Counted from the stretch's first letter, positions 46,403 to 55,448 are shown. The stretch: 64,000 nt of DNA from Thiomicrospira aerophila AL3 (GCF_000227665.2 NZ_CP007030.1:2094360-2158359), one strand, 5' to 3'. A program made the numbers and translations. The notes: generated by a model from the letters alone, not told the origin.

Positions 46403-48354
46403 TACCATGTTTTACCCCCTTGATCGGTCGTTCTTGATCGCGATGTTTGCGATTCTTGTTGAATTTGATATTGAAATTTTCGTTGTAAAAAACGACCTGG
46501 ATTGTCTTGTATCTGATTTAACCAGGCCTGGTTAGATTGATCGCGTTCACGCATTTGTCGCAGTTGTTCCGGATCAAAGGCTTGATTACCGGGCACGATG
46601 CCCTCTTCGTTTTCTGTTGGTTCAACGGCATCTTCTTCAGCCGATTCGTTATTGGCAGGGTCTTCTTCACGAATTAGTCCTGGGTCAAGTTCTTCTGCTG
46701 CTTCTGGGCGACCACTGGTTTCACCCCGTGTTTCGCTGGTTTGTTCATTTTGGCCGCTTGTCGATTCATTGGCTGATTCGCCTTCTTGATTGGTTTCTTC
46801 ACCGGTTTGCGAGTCATCTTGATTACTGTCACTGTCATCGCTGCTGGCTTGGCCGCCACCGCCTTCATCTTCCCCTTCATTATCATTTTGGCTGGGAATA
46901 GGTACATTAGCTTGAGGCTGGGCTTCGGCTTGTTGTTCGAGCAATTGTTGGACGAGGTCGCGGTTTTGCTGCGCTTGTGCAAAGTCGGCTTGTAAGGCCA
47001 GGGCACGATCATAGGCGTCAAGTGCCTCTTCCAGCTGACCAGCTAGGGCTAGGCTATTTGCAAGATTATATTGACCTTGTGCGCTGGTATCCTGAGCAAA
47101 TAATTCAGCGGCACGTCGGTAACCGCCAATCCGATATAAACTGGCCGCATGCCAATTCGGATCATTAAACTCGCGTTCAGCCGCCAAATAGTCTTGTTGT
47201 AACCAGGCCTGGTAACCCCGTTGATCACCGGTCATAAATAAGGGTGCAATGCGTTGCAACCAGGTCGGTTTGGGCGGGTCAATTTGCTCTTCCGCCCAAG
47301 CCGGTTGAGGAAGGCTAACACTGAGCAGTGAGCTTAACAAGGCCAGGCCTGCTAAATTCATTAACCAGCCGCGACGAATGGCAAACATGGCAAGCAATAG
47401 CAGTGCGATGACGAAATACATCCCAAAATCGACTGGATGGTTAACCTGTTGGGTTGATTCGGCTTTAGCGGTTCGTCCTGTTGGTGTAGCGCGTGGCAGT
47501 AGGCTGCTTAAATCTTGATCATCAAGACGCAATCTGACATAGCGCCCACCGGTCTGTTGCGCGATTTGCGCCAAACGTGTTTCAGGTACCGGTGCAATAA
47601 TTAATTGGTCTTGGGCATCTTTTAATAGCCCAAGTCTAGGATGGTGGATCACCCCACCCTGTTGGGTTCCGACACTCATAATGCTTAGTTGAATATTGCG
47701 TTGATTAATCAGCCGTACAATGGCTTCAATTTCATGGCTTTCAACATCATCAGTGAGCCAAATAATGTGGCGTTGATTAATATGGTTTTGGTTGAGCATT
47801 TCTACGGCCATGTTTAGGGCAGCGACGGCATCGGCACCTGGTCTTGGCATGATACTGGGTGTGAGATGCGGTAAGAGATTGAGTAACGTTGTCGCATCTT
47901 GTGATAACGGGGTAATCATATGTGGTGTGCCGGCATAGGCCAGTAACCCCAATTGTAACTCTGGGTTTTGGCGGATCAGATCAGTTAATTTAAACTGTGC
48001 GCGGGTGATTCGATTTGGGTTGAGGTCATCGGCATACATAGACGCTGATAAATCCAAAACAATAATACTGCCCGTGCTATTTGGTTGGGCAGGTAAGGTC
48101 TGACTTTGCCAGCTGGGGCCGGCTAAGGCGATGATACCCGTTATCCAAATGATCAGAAGGCCGGTTAATCCCATGGGGATAGATTTTTTGGTTTGGTTTT
48201 GGTTGCCGAGTAACCAGGGTTGAAATTTAGGTTCAATAATCGTTTGCCAGTCTGAGTTTTGGCTGACGCGGCGCAGATAAAGTACCCATAACACCAAACT
48301 AGGAATCAGCGCCAGTAACCACCAAGGACGAATAAACATAAATTCGCTAAACAT
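46402..48354 (-). CDS. BatB-type VWA protein fused to a TPR and acidic region (BatB/BatC)
   Basis: A 650-residue protein. N-terminal membrane helices (about 8-28 and 62-80) are followed by a VWA domain (about 90-280) whose MIDAS begins VLDLSASMYADD, a further helix near 318-338, then a TPR-like segment (about 395-470: YNLANSLALAGQLEEALDAYDRALALQ) and a very acidic Gln/Ser/Glu/Asn-rich stretch (about 480-620). BatB and BatC are often separate genes; here they are fused. It probably interacts with BatA and is remodelled by the MoxR ATPase. CAGGCCTG copies are at 46523, 47204 and 47344. Confidence 0.87.
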   Translation of the reverse strand: MFSEFMFIRPWWLLALIPSLVLWVLYLRRVSQNSDWQTIIEPKFQPWLLGNQNQTKKSIPMGLTGLLIIWITGIIALAGPSWQSQTLPAQPNSTGSIIVLDLSASMYADDLNPNRITRAQFKLTDLIRQNPELQLGLLAYAGTPHMITPLSQDATTLLNLLPHLTPSIMPRPGADAVAALNMAVEMLNQNHINQRHIIWLTDDVESHEIEAIVRLINQRNIQLSIMSVGTQQGGVIHHPRLGLLKDAQDQLIIAPVPETRLAQIAQQTGGRYVRLRLDDQDLSSLLPRATPTGRTAKAESTQQVNHPVDFGMYFVIALLLLAMFAIRRGWLMNLAGLALLSSLLSVSLPQPAWAEEQIDPPKPTWLQRIAPLFMTGDQRGYQAWLQQDYLAAEREFNDPNWHAASLYRIGGYRRAAELFAQDTSAQGQYNLANSLALAGQLEEALDAYDRALALQADFAQAQQNRDLVQQLLEQQAEAQPQANVPIPSQNDNEGEDEGGGGQASSDDSDSNQDDSQTGEETNQEGESANESTSGQNEQTSETRGETSGRPEAAEELDPGLIREEDPANNESAEEDAVEPTENEEGIVPGNQAFDPEQLRQMRERDQSNQAWLNQIQDNPGRFLQRKFQYQIQQESQTSRSRTTDQGGKTW

Positions 48355-49381
48355 GGGCTAGCTCCGAACGGACAAGTCGATAAACGGCAATTAACCAGCT
48401 TAATAGGAGTGCTAGGCCTAATGGCCAAATAAACAATTCATGGCGCGCGCGGTAATGATTAAGCTCGAAGGTATTGGCTTCAAGTTCGTTAATCGTGCGG
48501 TAAATGTCACGCAATGTTTGTGCATCGCCGGCAGCGAAACTTCGTCCACCGGTTAAGCCGGAGATTTTTTCTAAGGCTTCAAGATCAATATCAAACGCAC
48601 TGCTTACCGGTCGGCCTCTTGAGGTGTCAATATTACCAAAGGCGATAGTGTGAATAATGAGTCCCATTTCAGCGGCTTTTTCTGCGGCCTCTATCGGATC
48701 AAGAAAGCCGTCATTATTGGCTCCATCGGTTAGTAACACTAACACGGCGCGGTCGTTTTGTTGTTCGCTCAGATGCTTAATGGCTAAGCCAATCGAGTCA
48801 CCAATTGCGGTGGTATTCCCTGCCATGCCGACTTCGGATTCCATCATTAATTGGTTAATCGCCTGTAAATCATAGGTGAGTGGGCTAACCAAGTGAGCTT
48901 CGGTAGAAAATACAATCAACCCCATCCTATCGCCCTGACGTTGAGTAATAAATTCATCCATCACTCGTTTAAGTGCAACCAAGCGATCAACTCGTTGACC
49001 TTGCCAACTCATATCTTCACGCAGCATGGTGGGTGAAATATCAATCGATAGCATCATATCGCGGCCACTGGCTTCGAAGGGGGCTGGGGTGATATACCAA
49101 ACAGGTCGCATAGCGGCTAAGATCAACAGTAGCCAAATGATTGCAAATGCTAGATGTAGTGAAACATGGTGCATTTTTGCACCCTGTGCGTCATCGACGA
49201 GTGTTTGCTGCGGGGCAATGAAGTTGCGCAAGCGTTGTCCAAGAGTTGGTGCAACCAAGGGTTGTTGTTCTTGGGCGGCGGGTTTTAAATAACGTCTTAC
49301 CAACCAAGGTAAGGGCGCAATTAAAATTAATGCGGGCCATATAAAGTGAAAGGCACTTAACAAGTCGGCTATGCCACTCAT
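48347..49381 (-). CDS. batA: BatA-type VWA membrane protein
   Basis: A 344-residue protein with N-terminal membrane helices (about 10-28 and 78-97), a VWA domain (about 105-290) with MIDAS SIDISPTMLREDM, the metal-site Thr and Asp in LLTDGANNDG, and a C-terminal helix (about 320-340). The DxSxT form of the MIDAS motif should still bind metal. It overlaps the upstream gene by 4 bp and the BatB gene by 8 bp. In Bat systems the VWA domains probably form a membrane complex served by MoxR. Confidence 0.88.
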   Translation of the reverse strand: MSGIADLLSAFHFIWPALILIAPLPWLVRRYLKPAAQEQQPLVAPTLGQRLRNFIAPQQTLVDDAQGAKMHHVSLHLAFAIIWLLLILAAMRPVWYITPAPFEASGRDMMLSIDISPTMLREDMSWQGQRVDRLVALKRVMDEFITQRQGDRMGLIVFSTEAHLVSPLTYDLQAINQLMMESEVGMAGNTTAIGDSIGLAIKHLSEQQNDRAVLVLLTDGANNDGFLDPIEAAEKAAEMGLIIHTIAFGNIDTSRGRPVSSAFDIDLEALEKISGLTGGRSFAAGDAQTLRDIYRTINELEANTFELNHYRARHELFIWPLGLALLLSWLIAVYRLVRSELAHV

Positions 49382-49869
49382 AGATGATGCTCCTTAATCC
49401 ATTGTTCGGCGTAATGGATTAGGCGTTGGCGCTCGGCCGCGCTGAGTTGGGTGTTTGCGCCATAGTATTGCACGAGTTGTTTAATGTTATTGGGTTGAGG
49501 TACAAATTGCGCTTTGCTTGCTAGAAAAGCCAACCAGGCCTCGTCTGTTAGTGGCGCGACTTGATGGCGTCCATAGGTGGTCATCGCCACTTGTTTTAAT
49601 GTGGCATTAAGTTTGTGTAATAGTTCAGTATCATTGTTGTGTTCAGCCTGTTTTTTGACATCAGCTATCGCCATACGTCTATAGCTATGTTGTTGATATC
49701 TATGCCAAAAATAAGCAGCAAGCCCAATAAGAATACCTAGGATAATAATCAATAACACCCAAATACTAGCGGCTAGCGGCCACCAACCAATTGGCTCAGG
49801 CAGGATAATATCGTGCAATTGTTCTGCCAAAGGATTAAGAAGCTCTTGTTGGGGTTGATTTAGATTCAT
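49378..49869 (-). CDS. DUF4381 membrane protein of the MoxR/Bat operon
   Basis: A 163-residue protein with the family opening LHDIILPEPIGWWPLAASIW leading into a single membrane helix (about 32-56), then a basic cytoplasmic helical tail. DUF4381 proteins occur almost only in MoxR-DUF58-VWA operons; their function is unknown. The ATG at 49869 overlaps the DUF58 stop (ATGA) and is preferred to an ATG four codons earlier. It overlaps batA by 4 bp. Confidence 0.82.
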   Translation of the reverse strand: MNLNQPQQELLNPLAEQLHDIILPEPIGWWPLAASIWVLLIIILGILIGLAAYFWHRYQQHSYRRMAIADVKKQAEHNNDTELLHKLNATLKQVAMTTYGRHQVAPLTDEAWLAFLASKAQFVPQPNNIKQLVQYYGANTQLSAAERQRLIHYAEQWIKEHHL

Positions 49870-50789
49870 TTGCGCAACCATCCCATTTTAAGTAACTGGT
49901 TTAGACTGGGTTGGGCAGTTGTAAGTTCTGACAGGCCACTATTGATGACGCGAAATTTTTGTTTTAAGTGTAACCAGGCCTGCTGATAATGCTGTTGATA
50001 AGCACGGCGTGATTGGTGGGTTCGCGCATCTAAATTGAGTTCTCCAGTGCCATCAAAAAGTTTAAGCAGGCCTGCTGCTGGCAATGTTTGCTCTAGTGGA
50101 TCTACGAGGTGCAAGGCGTCAATTGAACAGTGACGACTGAGTTCGGTTAGTTTATGCCAAGCATATTGGTCTAGGTTAAATAGATCGCCAATCAAAATAA
50201 TGCGACTTGCTGGGTGGGCCAGATTATTAACTTTTTCGAGTGCCATTGACCAGGCCTGCACATTCGCTTGCCCTGGGCGGGTAATGTTACTTTGTTGCAC
50301 TGTGCCTTCGTTAAGTAAGCCATTAAAGGTTTTTGTTTGGCGTTTTGGTTGAAACCAGCGTTGGCGGTCGCCACCAATAATACAGCCACCCACACGATCA
50401 CCTTGATTGAGTGCCGCCCAACCTAACTGGGCACAGGCATTCATGGCCAGTACTGTTTTAAATTGCCCCTTGCTGGCAAAGAGTAAACATGGGCTTTGCT
50501 CGACTAAAAAAATAATCGGTCTTTCGTGTTCTTCACTGTAGAGCTTGGTGTGGGTTTTTTGAGTGCGTGCACTGATTTTCCAATCGATATGACGCAGATC
50601 ATCGCCTATCTGATATGGGCGCACTTCATTAAACTCCATGCCCCGCCCTTTTCTGGGTGTGGCATGTTGACCGCCGTTAATCGCAATAATATTTTGGTGA
50701 TGGCCTAATTTTAGGTGTTTCACGTGAAACCGCCATTTAATGAGGTCAGCTACCTGACTGGATAAACTGGGATCATAACTTGTGTGCAT
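49866..50789 (-). CDS. DUF58 domain protein of the MoxR/Bat operon
   Basis: A 307-residue soluble protein with the DUF58 signature: GRGMEFNEVRPYQIGDDLRHIDWKISAR (about 48-75), followed by a VWA-like half with IIFLVEQSP. DUF58 proteins sit next to MoxR ATPases and are proposed clients or adaptors. It starts immediately after the MoxR stop. A nearly perfect parS-like site (50716-50731) lies inside this gene and encodes FHVK. CAGGCCTG copies are at 49975, 50067 and 50251, the densest run in the window. Confidence 0.9.
   Translation of the reverse strand: MHTSYDPSLSSQVADLIKWRFHVKHLKLGHHQNIIAINGGQHATPRKGRGMEFNEVRPYQIGDDLRHIDWKISARTQKTHTKLYSEEHERPIIFLVEQSPCLLFASKGQFKTVLAMNACAQLGWAALNQGDRVGGCIIGGDRQRWFQPKRQTKTFNGLLNEGTVQQSNITRPGQANVQAWSMALEKVNNLAHPASRIILIGDLFNLDQYAWHKLTELSRHCSIDALHLVDPLEQTLPAAGLLKLFDGTGELNLDARTHQSRRAYQQHYQQAWLHLKQKFRVINSGLSELTTAQPSLNQLLKMGWLRK
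50716..50731. other. parS-like partition site 1
   Basis: TGTTTCACGTGAAACC matches the ParB-binding consensus TGTTTCACGTGAAACA at 15 of 16 positions. It is inside the DUF58 gene, about 13 kb from the putative oriC. Confidence 0.85.
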
Positions 50790-51758
50790 TTAAACGACCG
50801 TTACCCACTCAAGAATGGAATCAATACATTGTTCAACGCTAATTCCATCGGCTTCAGCATCGTAGCTCAATAGCAGACGATGACGGAATACGTCATGAAT
50901 GACGGCTTGAACATTTTGTGGGCTAACAAAATCCTGACCGTGTAACCAGGCCTGGGCCCGTGCACAGGCTGATAGTGCTATGGTGGCACGAGGACTGACA
51001 CCATAGGCGATGTTTTTGGCTAGGTTGGCCGAATATTTGCTGGGTTGACGCGTTGCCATAACCAATTCAACAATATAGTCTTTAACTGAGTCTGCCATGT
51101 GTAAATTTAGAATGGCTTGTCTGGCATCAAATATAGCCGATTCACTGAGTTCTGATGCAGCGTGCTGTTGCTCCTTATCACGGGCTTCGTTTTCCACTAA
51201 GTCTAATATCTTGCGTTCGCTATCGCGCTGCGGGTAGTCAATTTTGACTTGCATCAAAAACCGATCAAGTTGTGCTTCTGGTAAGGGATAGGTGCCTTCT
51301 TGTTCAATCGGGTTTTGGGTTGCCATGACCATAAACAATTTTTTCATTGGTAGGCTTTGTTGACCGACACTCACTTGTCCTTCGCCCATCGCTTCAAGCA
51401 AAGCTGATTGTACTTTGGCTGGTGCACGATTAATTTCGTCTGCCAGAATGATGTTGTGAAATATGGGCCCAGGTTGAAATTCAAACTGATGTGTTTCGGC
51501 GCGATAAATATCGGTACCAGTGATATCCGCAGGTAGTAAATCAGGCGTGAACTGAATGCGATGAAACTCACCTTCGATCATTTCAGCTAGGGTTTTGACC
51601 GCTTTGGTTTTAGCCAGACCAGGCGGCCCCTCAACTAGCAGATGGCCTTTAGCCAATAGCGTGATTAGCAACCTTTCAATAAGATGCGGCTGACCTATAA
51701 TGCGTTGGTTTAGGAGTTGTTGTAATTGTTGAAATTCGGTTAAAAGACTTGCTGACAT
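50790..51758 (-). CDS. moxR: MoxR family AAA+ ATPase
   Basis: A 322-residue AAA+ ATPase: Walker A VEGPPGLAKTK (about 38-48), Walker B ILADEINRAPAKVQSALLEAM (about 105-125), sensor 1 FMVMATQNPIEQEGTYPLPEAQ and the C-terminal lid SPRATIALSACARAQAWLHG. MoxR ATPases act as chaperones that insert cofactors or assemble complexes with VWA partners, which here are encoded downstream. It is the first gene of the operon, with the promoter expected in the 121-bp gap after cmoB. A CAGGCCTG copy at 50947 encodes QAWLHG. Confidence 0.94.
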   Translation of the reverse strand: MSASLLTEFQQLQQLLNQRIIGQPHLIERLLITLLAKGHLLVEGPPGLAKTKAVKTLAEMIEGEFHRIQFTPDLLPADITGTDIYRAETHQFEFQPGPIFHNIILADEINRAPAKVQSALLEAMGEGQVSVGQQSLPMKKLFMVMATQNPIEQEGTYPLPEAQLDRFLMQVKIDYPQRDSERKILDLVENEARDKEQQHAASELSESAIFDARQAILNLHMADSVKDYIVELVMATRQPSKYSANLAKNIAYGVSPRATIALSACARAQAWLHGQDFVSPQNVQAVIHDVFRHRLLLSYDAEADGISVEQCIDSILEWVTVV

Positions 51759-51879
51759 AAGGTTTCTCTTATTTTATTTCTATCCATTATGACCGGCTGA
51801 TTATGAATTGCAATTGGCAAATATGAAACTTTCTTACAGTATCCTTGAGTTTGAATAAGTCGTTTCAGTATTGCGCCTG

Positions 51880-52878
51880 TTAATTTGGATTAGTAGCCAT
51901 AATAATAGCGCGATGTGGAGCTGGATAGCCTTCAATAGTTTTGTTTGAGTCATTTGGGTCAATAAAATCGCTTAAGGATTGCCATTGCATCCAATCAGTT
52001 GTGCGTTGTTCTTCATTTGTGGTTTGATTCAAATCAACGCATTTCACATTTACAAAACCACAACGCTTTACCCAGTGTATCAATTCATCAACACTTGGAA
52101 TAAACCACACATTGCGCATTTGGGCATACCGATCTTCAGGTACTAAAAGTTGACCTTGGCCTGTTGGGATGACCAAAGTTTCTAGTATGAGTTGACCTTC
52201 TTTACGCAATTGTCGTTTTAATTCGTAGATATGATCGATTGGTGATCGGCGGTGATAAAGCACGCCCATTGAGAAGACACGGTCAAAGTCACCACCAAAT
52301 TTGGATACCGGTAGTTTTTCAAGCGGTAGCGGTAAGAAAAAAATTGGCGCATTCGGATTGGGGTACAGCTGTTTGATGACACTGAACTGTGCCATAAACA
52401 GCAGGCTTGGATCAATGCCAATGACCAGTTTTGGCTGATCATCTAGCATCCTCCAAAGATGGTAACCACTGCCACAGCCGACATCAAGACACCTTAGATT
52501 GGTTAGATTACCGAGATGGGGTTTTAACCTTTGCCATTTCAAATCAGATCGCCATTCGGTATCAATATAAATAGGACCGATTTGATAAGGCCCTTTCCTC
52601 CACGGCATCAGCGCACGAAGGCTGGTTTCTAAATTTGTCCAATCAACTTCTGCCTGTGTATTTTCGTTGTATTTTAAAGTAACAGCGCTAGTGTTTAATG
52701 CTGCTTCATAAGATCTTGGAAATTTATCAATGTATTCAAGCGCTGTTAGCCATCGCTGTAGATTGCCATTTGCATCAGGTTCAAGAGCACTATCAATTAA
52801 TGAGGGTAGTTCATCAATCCAGGGTTCAAGTCGGGTATTTTTAAGTAATGGCCATAGTGTGTTGAGATGATGTTTCAC
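51880..52878 (-). CDS. cmoB: tRNA U34 carboxymethyltransferase CmoB
   Basis: A 332-residue SAM-fold enzyme that transfers the carboxymethyl group of carboxy-S-adenosyl-methionine to 5-hydroxyuridine at tRNA position 34. Family segments: WRKGPYQIGPIYIDTEWRSDLKW (about 93-115), motif I CLDVGCGSGYHLWRM, GIDPSLLFMAQF and FSMGVLYHRRSP. The start is GTG at 52878; that codon is inside a parS-like palindrome (52871-52886). It follows cmoA by 18 bp, forming an operon for the same pathway. Confidence 0.96.
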   Translation of the reverse strand: MKHHLNTLWPLLKNTRLEPWIDELPSLIDSALEPDANGNLQRWLTALEYIDKFPRSYEAALNTSAVTLKYNENTQAEVDWTNLETSLRALMPWRKGPYQIGPIYIDTEWRSDLKWQRLKPHLGNLTNLRCLDVGCGSGYHLWRMLDDQPKLVIGIDPSLLFMAQFSVIKQLYPNPNAPIFFLPLPLEKLPVSKFGGDFDRVFSMGVLYHRRSPIDHIYELKRQLRKEGQLILETLVIPTGQGQLLVPEDRYAQMRNVWFIPSVDELIHWVKRCGFVNVKCVDLNQTTNEEQRTTDWMQWQSLSDFIDPNDSNKTIEGYPAPHRAIIMATNPN

Positions 52879-52886
52879 GTGAAACG
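52871..52886. other. parS-like partition site 2
   Basis: TGTTTCACGTGAAACG matches the parS consensus at 15 of 16 positions and spans the GTG start codon of cmoB. Confidence 0.85.
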
Positions 52887-52896
52887 CCTTATGAAA

Positions 52897-53631
52897 TTAT
52901 TTGATCGCTAAGAAGGATGCAAACTGAAAATGTTGTAGCCAGCTATCTGCTGCACTAAATCCGACGGTTTTAAGCCTGTTTAGATGAGTTTCACGACTGT
53001 CGCTTATTAGTACATTTTCAAGCGATGCGCGTTTCTGACTGATTTCCAACTCAGAGTAGCCGTTATTCCGTTTAAATTGTAGGTGCATTGTTTCGAGCTG
53101 TGTTTGTATCTGAGTTTGAGGGTTGATTAATTTCTCTGACAGAATCAATACGCCACCCGGAATCAGACCATCATAAATTCGTTCTAACATGGTGATGCGT
53201 TGTTCAGGGGCAATAAATTGCAGGGTAAAATTTAGGACGACTACACTTGCATTCGTTATGTCGATTTTTAACATATCATCAAGTACAAATTCAACTTGAT
53301 GCGAAGAATGGTAATTGCCAAGGTAATCTTTGGCTTTAGCTAACATGGCTGTTGAATTATCGACGGCAATAATGTTACAGGGTTTGTCCTCTACTGCTCG
53401 TCTCATGGCTAGGGTTGCCGCGCCAAGTGAGCAACCAAGATCATATAAACGCGTGTTGGGTCGCACAAAAGCTCGTGTTAGTTCGGTAATGCCTTTTAGT
53501 GTTTCACCATAACTTGGTACGGAACGTTCAATCATGTCTGGGAAAACGGAGGCCACTTGTTCATCAAAACAGAAAGATTTGAGGCCTTGATGAGGCTGGG
53601 CAAAAAGCGTGTCTTTATGGTTGGCGCTCAT
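52897..53631 (-). CDS. cmoA: Carboxy-S-adenosyl-L-methionine synthase CmoA
   Basis: A 244-residue SAM-fold protein that makes carboxy-SAM from SAM and prephenate. Family segments: FDEQVASVFPDMIERSVPSY (about 22-41), motif I LYDLGCSLGAATLAMRR, AVDNSTAMLAKA, VVVLNFTLQFIAPEQR and the C-terminal DSWLQHFQFASFLAIK. Its product is used by CmoB encoded 18 bp downstream. Together with cmoM at the right end of the window this covers much of the cmo5U/mcmo5U wobble-uridine route. Confidence 0.96.
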   Translation of the reverse strand: MSANHKDTLFAQPHQGLKSFCFDEQVASVFPDMIERSVPSYGETLKGITELTRAFVRPNTRLYDLGCSLGAATLAMRRAVEDKPCNIIAVDNSTAMLAKAKDYLGNYHSSHQVEFVLDDMLKIDITNASVVVLNFTLQFIAPEQRITMLERIYDGLIPGGVLILSEKLINPQTQIQTQLETMHLQFKRNNGYSELEISQKRASLENVLISDSRETHLNRLKTVGFSAADSWLQHFQFASFLAIK

Positions 53632-53685
53632 TGTTTTTCCTGCTAATTTAATTCCGTGTATTATAGATGTCTAGTGGTTGGTGGT

Positions 53686-54639
53686 CTAGCGTCGGCCGCT
53701 ATTGTTTGTGTTTTCTGGTATCGATTTTGATTTGGCGAAATAGGTTACTGCCATGTCTATAAAATGACGCACGGTGGTGGTTAAATGTTGTTTATTTGGA
53801 TAGACCAGTGTTGCAGATTGTTGTGGTGTGTCATATTCCGCCAATAACCTAATAAGTTTCCCTTCGGCTATTTCAGTTTCACAAATAAAGCTTGGTAGTC
53901 TAGCAACCCCAACGCCTGCCATCACCAGGGTTTTTTGCATCGGCATATTATTACATTCCACCCGGTGTTCTGGTTCCACGTGAAACTTTTTGCCTGTTTC
54001 ATTCAAATAGTCCCAGGTGAGCGGTACTTGATTATAGGTATATTTAACCGCCGGCAACTGCTTCAGATCATGAGGATGCATGGGCATAGGGTGTTTGGCT
54101 AAAAAGTCCGGCGTAGCAACGGTATAAAAACCATAATCCAACAACTTTCTGCTGATCATATTGGAGTCTTTTAATTGCCCCATACGAATAGCTAAATCAA
54201 AGCCCTCGCCGACAAGATCGACCAACCTACTGGAAAAGTCTAATTGTAAATGGACATCTGGATAGGTCTGTGCAAACTGTGTAATCAGCGGTTGTAGATG
54301 AGATTGGCCAAAACTATTTGGTAGGCTAATTTTAAGTCGACCGCTGGGTTGTAAATTATGCTGGGTCAAACTTAACTCCGCATCGCGTGCTTCATTAACA
54401 ATTTGCCTAGCCTTTTGATAATAGCTTTTGCCAGCAAGGGTTAAACTTAAACTGCGCGTAGTGCGTTGAATTAAACGCACACCTAAACGTTGTTCTAGAC
54501 GGGTAATGCTTTTACTAATATGTGACACTGCATGGCCTAATTCAGATGCTGCGCCACTGAAACTCCCTGATTCGATCACCTGAACAAAAATAGTTAAGCC
54601 TTCTAAACTGTCGTGATGTTGCCGCATGATTATTCTCAT
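53686..54639 (-). CDS. LysR-family regulator divergent from pirin/FMN reductase genes
   Basis: A 317-residue LysR-type regulator of the AaeR/DsdC-like subgroup: helix-turn-helix SGSFSGAASELGHAVSHISKS with LEQRLGVRLIQRTTRSLSLT, then an effector-binding domain from about 95. It is divergent from the pirin gene; in E. coli the LysR regulator YhaJ is likewise next to the pirin gene yhaK. TTATAC/GTATAA half-sites in the shared gap are likely its operator. A third parS-like site lies within the gene (53972-53987). No effector can be named. Confidence 0.88.
   Translation of the reverse strand: MRIIMRQHHDSLEGLTIFVQVIESGSFSGAASELGHAVSHISKSITRLEQRLGVRLIQRTTRSLSLTLAGKSYYQKARQIVNEARDAELSLTQHNLQPSGRLKISLPNSFGQSHLQPLITQFAQTYPDVHLQLDFSSRLVDLVGEGFDLAIRMGQLKDSNMISRKLLDYGFYTVATPDFLAKHPMPMHPHDLKQLPAVKYTYNQVPLTWDYLNETGKKFHVEPEHRVECNNMPMQKTLVMAGVGVARLPSFICETEIAEGKLIRLLAEYDTPQQSATLVYPNKQHLTTTVRHFIDMAVTYFAKSKSIPENTNNSGRR
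53972..53987. other. parS-like partition site 3
   Basis: The core GTTCCACGTGAAAC is intact and matches the B. subtilis-type parS variant except at the two outermost bases (14 of 16). It lies inside the LysR gene. Confidence 0.75.
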
Positions 54640-54689
54640 TTAGAAAAAGTATTTTGCCATTTTAAATATTTACTGGCTAAAAGGAAATA

Positions 54690-54750
54690 GTATAATTTGA
54701 TACAAGGCTTATACGTAAATATATACAAAACTTATACAGCGAGGGTATAA
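54690..54750. promoter_or_regulatory. LysR operator array upstream of the pirin gene
   Basis: A perfect dyad TTATAC-N7-GTATAA (54732-54750) has the T-N11-A form of LysR sites and ends just before the pirin ATG at 54753. Additional half-sites GTATAA (54690-54695) and TTATAC (54709-54714) lie upstream. The dyad also overlaps the GAGGG ribosome binding site, so bound regulator could block translation initiation as well as transcription. Confidence 0.55.
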
Positions 54751-54752
54751 TC

Positions 54753-55448
54753 ATGCTAAAAGTAAGACGCTCACGCGATAGAGGCTATGTTGAACAGGAC
54801 TGGTTAAAGTCTTATCACACCTTTTCATTTGGCAGCTACTTTGATCGTAAGCATATGAACTTTAGAAGTTTACGAGTGATGAATGAGGATTGGATTGCAC
54901 CTAATTCAGGTTTTCCAACCCATCCCCATGACAATATGGAAATTATTACCTATGTCATAGAGGGACGCCTTACGCATCGTGACAGTATGGGCAACCAAGA
55001 ACAAATTACTCATGGTGAAATCCAGTCCATGAGTGCAGGAACGGGCATTACCCATAGTGAGTTTAATCCTGATGATCAGGCGACCACGCATTTGTACCAA
55101 ATTTGGTTAGTTCCGGCAGAAAAGAACATCAAACCAAGCTATCAACAGATTCGTTACGACCAAGCACCATCGGGCCAGCTTACGTTACTAGCCAGCCAGC
55201 AACCCAAAGACGGTGCGGTATTTATTAACCAAGATGTTGATTTGTATCGTGCAGAGCTTGCCAAAGGTGATGAGCTGAGTTTCGACATTAGACCTGGCCG
55301 TGGTGTTTGGTTACAAACGGTTCGAGGTGGCTTAGTGGTGAATGGAGAGGCCATTCAAACCGGTGATGCTTTAATTGTAGAAGATGAATCGCAGCTTGCG
55401 ATTAGCGCCCAAGAAGCCAGTGAATTTTTATTATTTGATTTAGTTTAA
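54753..55448 (+). CDS. Pirin family protein (YhaK-like)
   Basis: A 231-residue bicupin. The N-terminal cupin holds the metal ligands in THPHDNMEIITYVIEG (about 49-64) and SMSAGTGITHSEFN (about 93-106). RSRDRGYVEQDWLKSYHTFSF at the N-terminus is characteristic of pirins. Homologues such as YhaK/YhhW have metal sites and some show quercetinase activity; a physiological role in redox or quinone stress is suspected. It is followed after 24 bp by an FMN reductase gene and is controlled, probably, by the divergent LysR regulator. Confidence 0.9.
   Translation: MLKVRRSRDRGYVEQDWLKSYHTFSFGSYFDRKHMNFRSLRVMNEDWIAPNSGFPTHPHDNMEIITYVIEGRLTHRDSMGNQEQITHGEIQSMSAGTGITHSEFNPDDQATTHLYQIWLVPAEKNIKPSYQQIRYDQAPSGQLTLLASQQPKDGAVFINQDVDLYRAELAKGDELSFDIRPGRGVWLQTVRGGLVVNGEAIQTGDALIVEDESQLAISAQEASEFLLFDLV

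Noticed and set aside
46598..47168. Several open frames antisense to the acidic region of the BatB/BatC gene
   Set aside because: They arise from the biased codons of the acidic tract; none has a ribosome binding site or recognisable domain.
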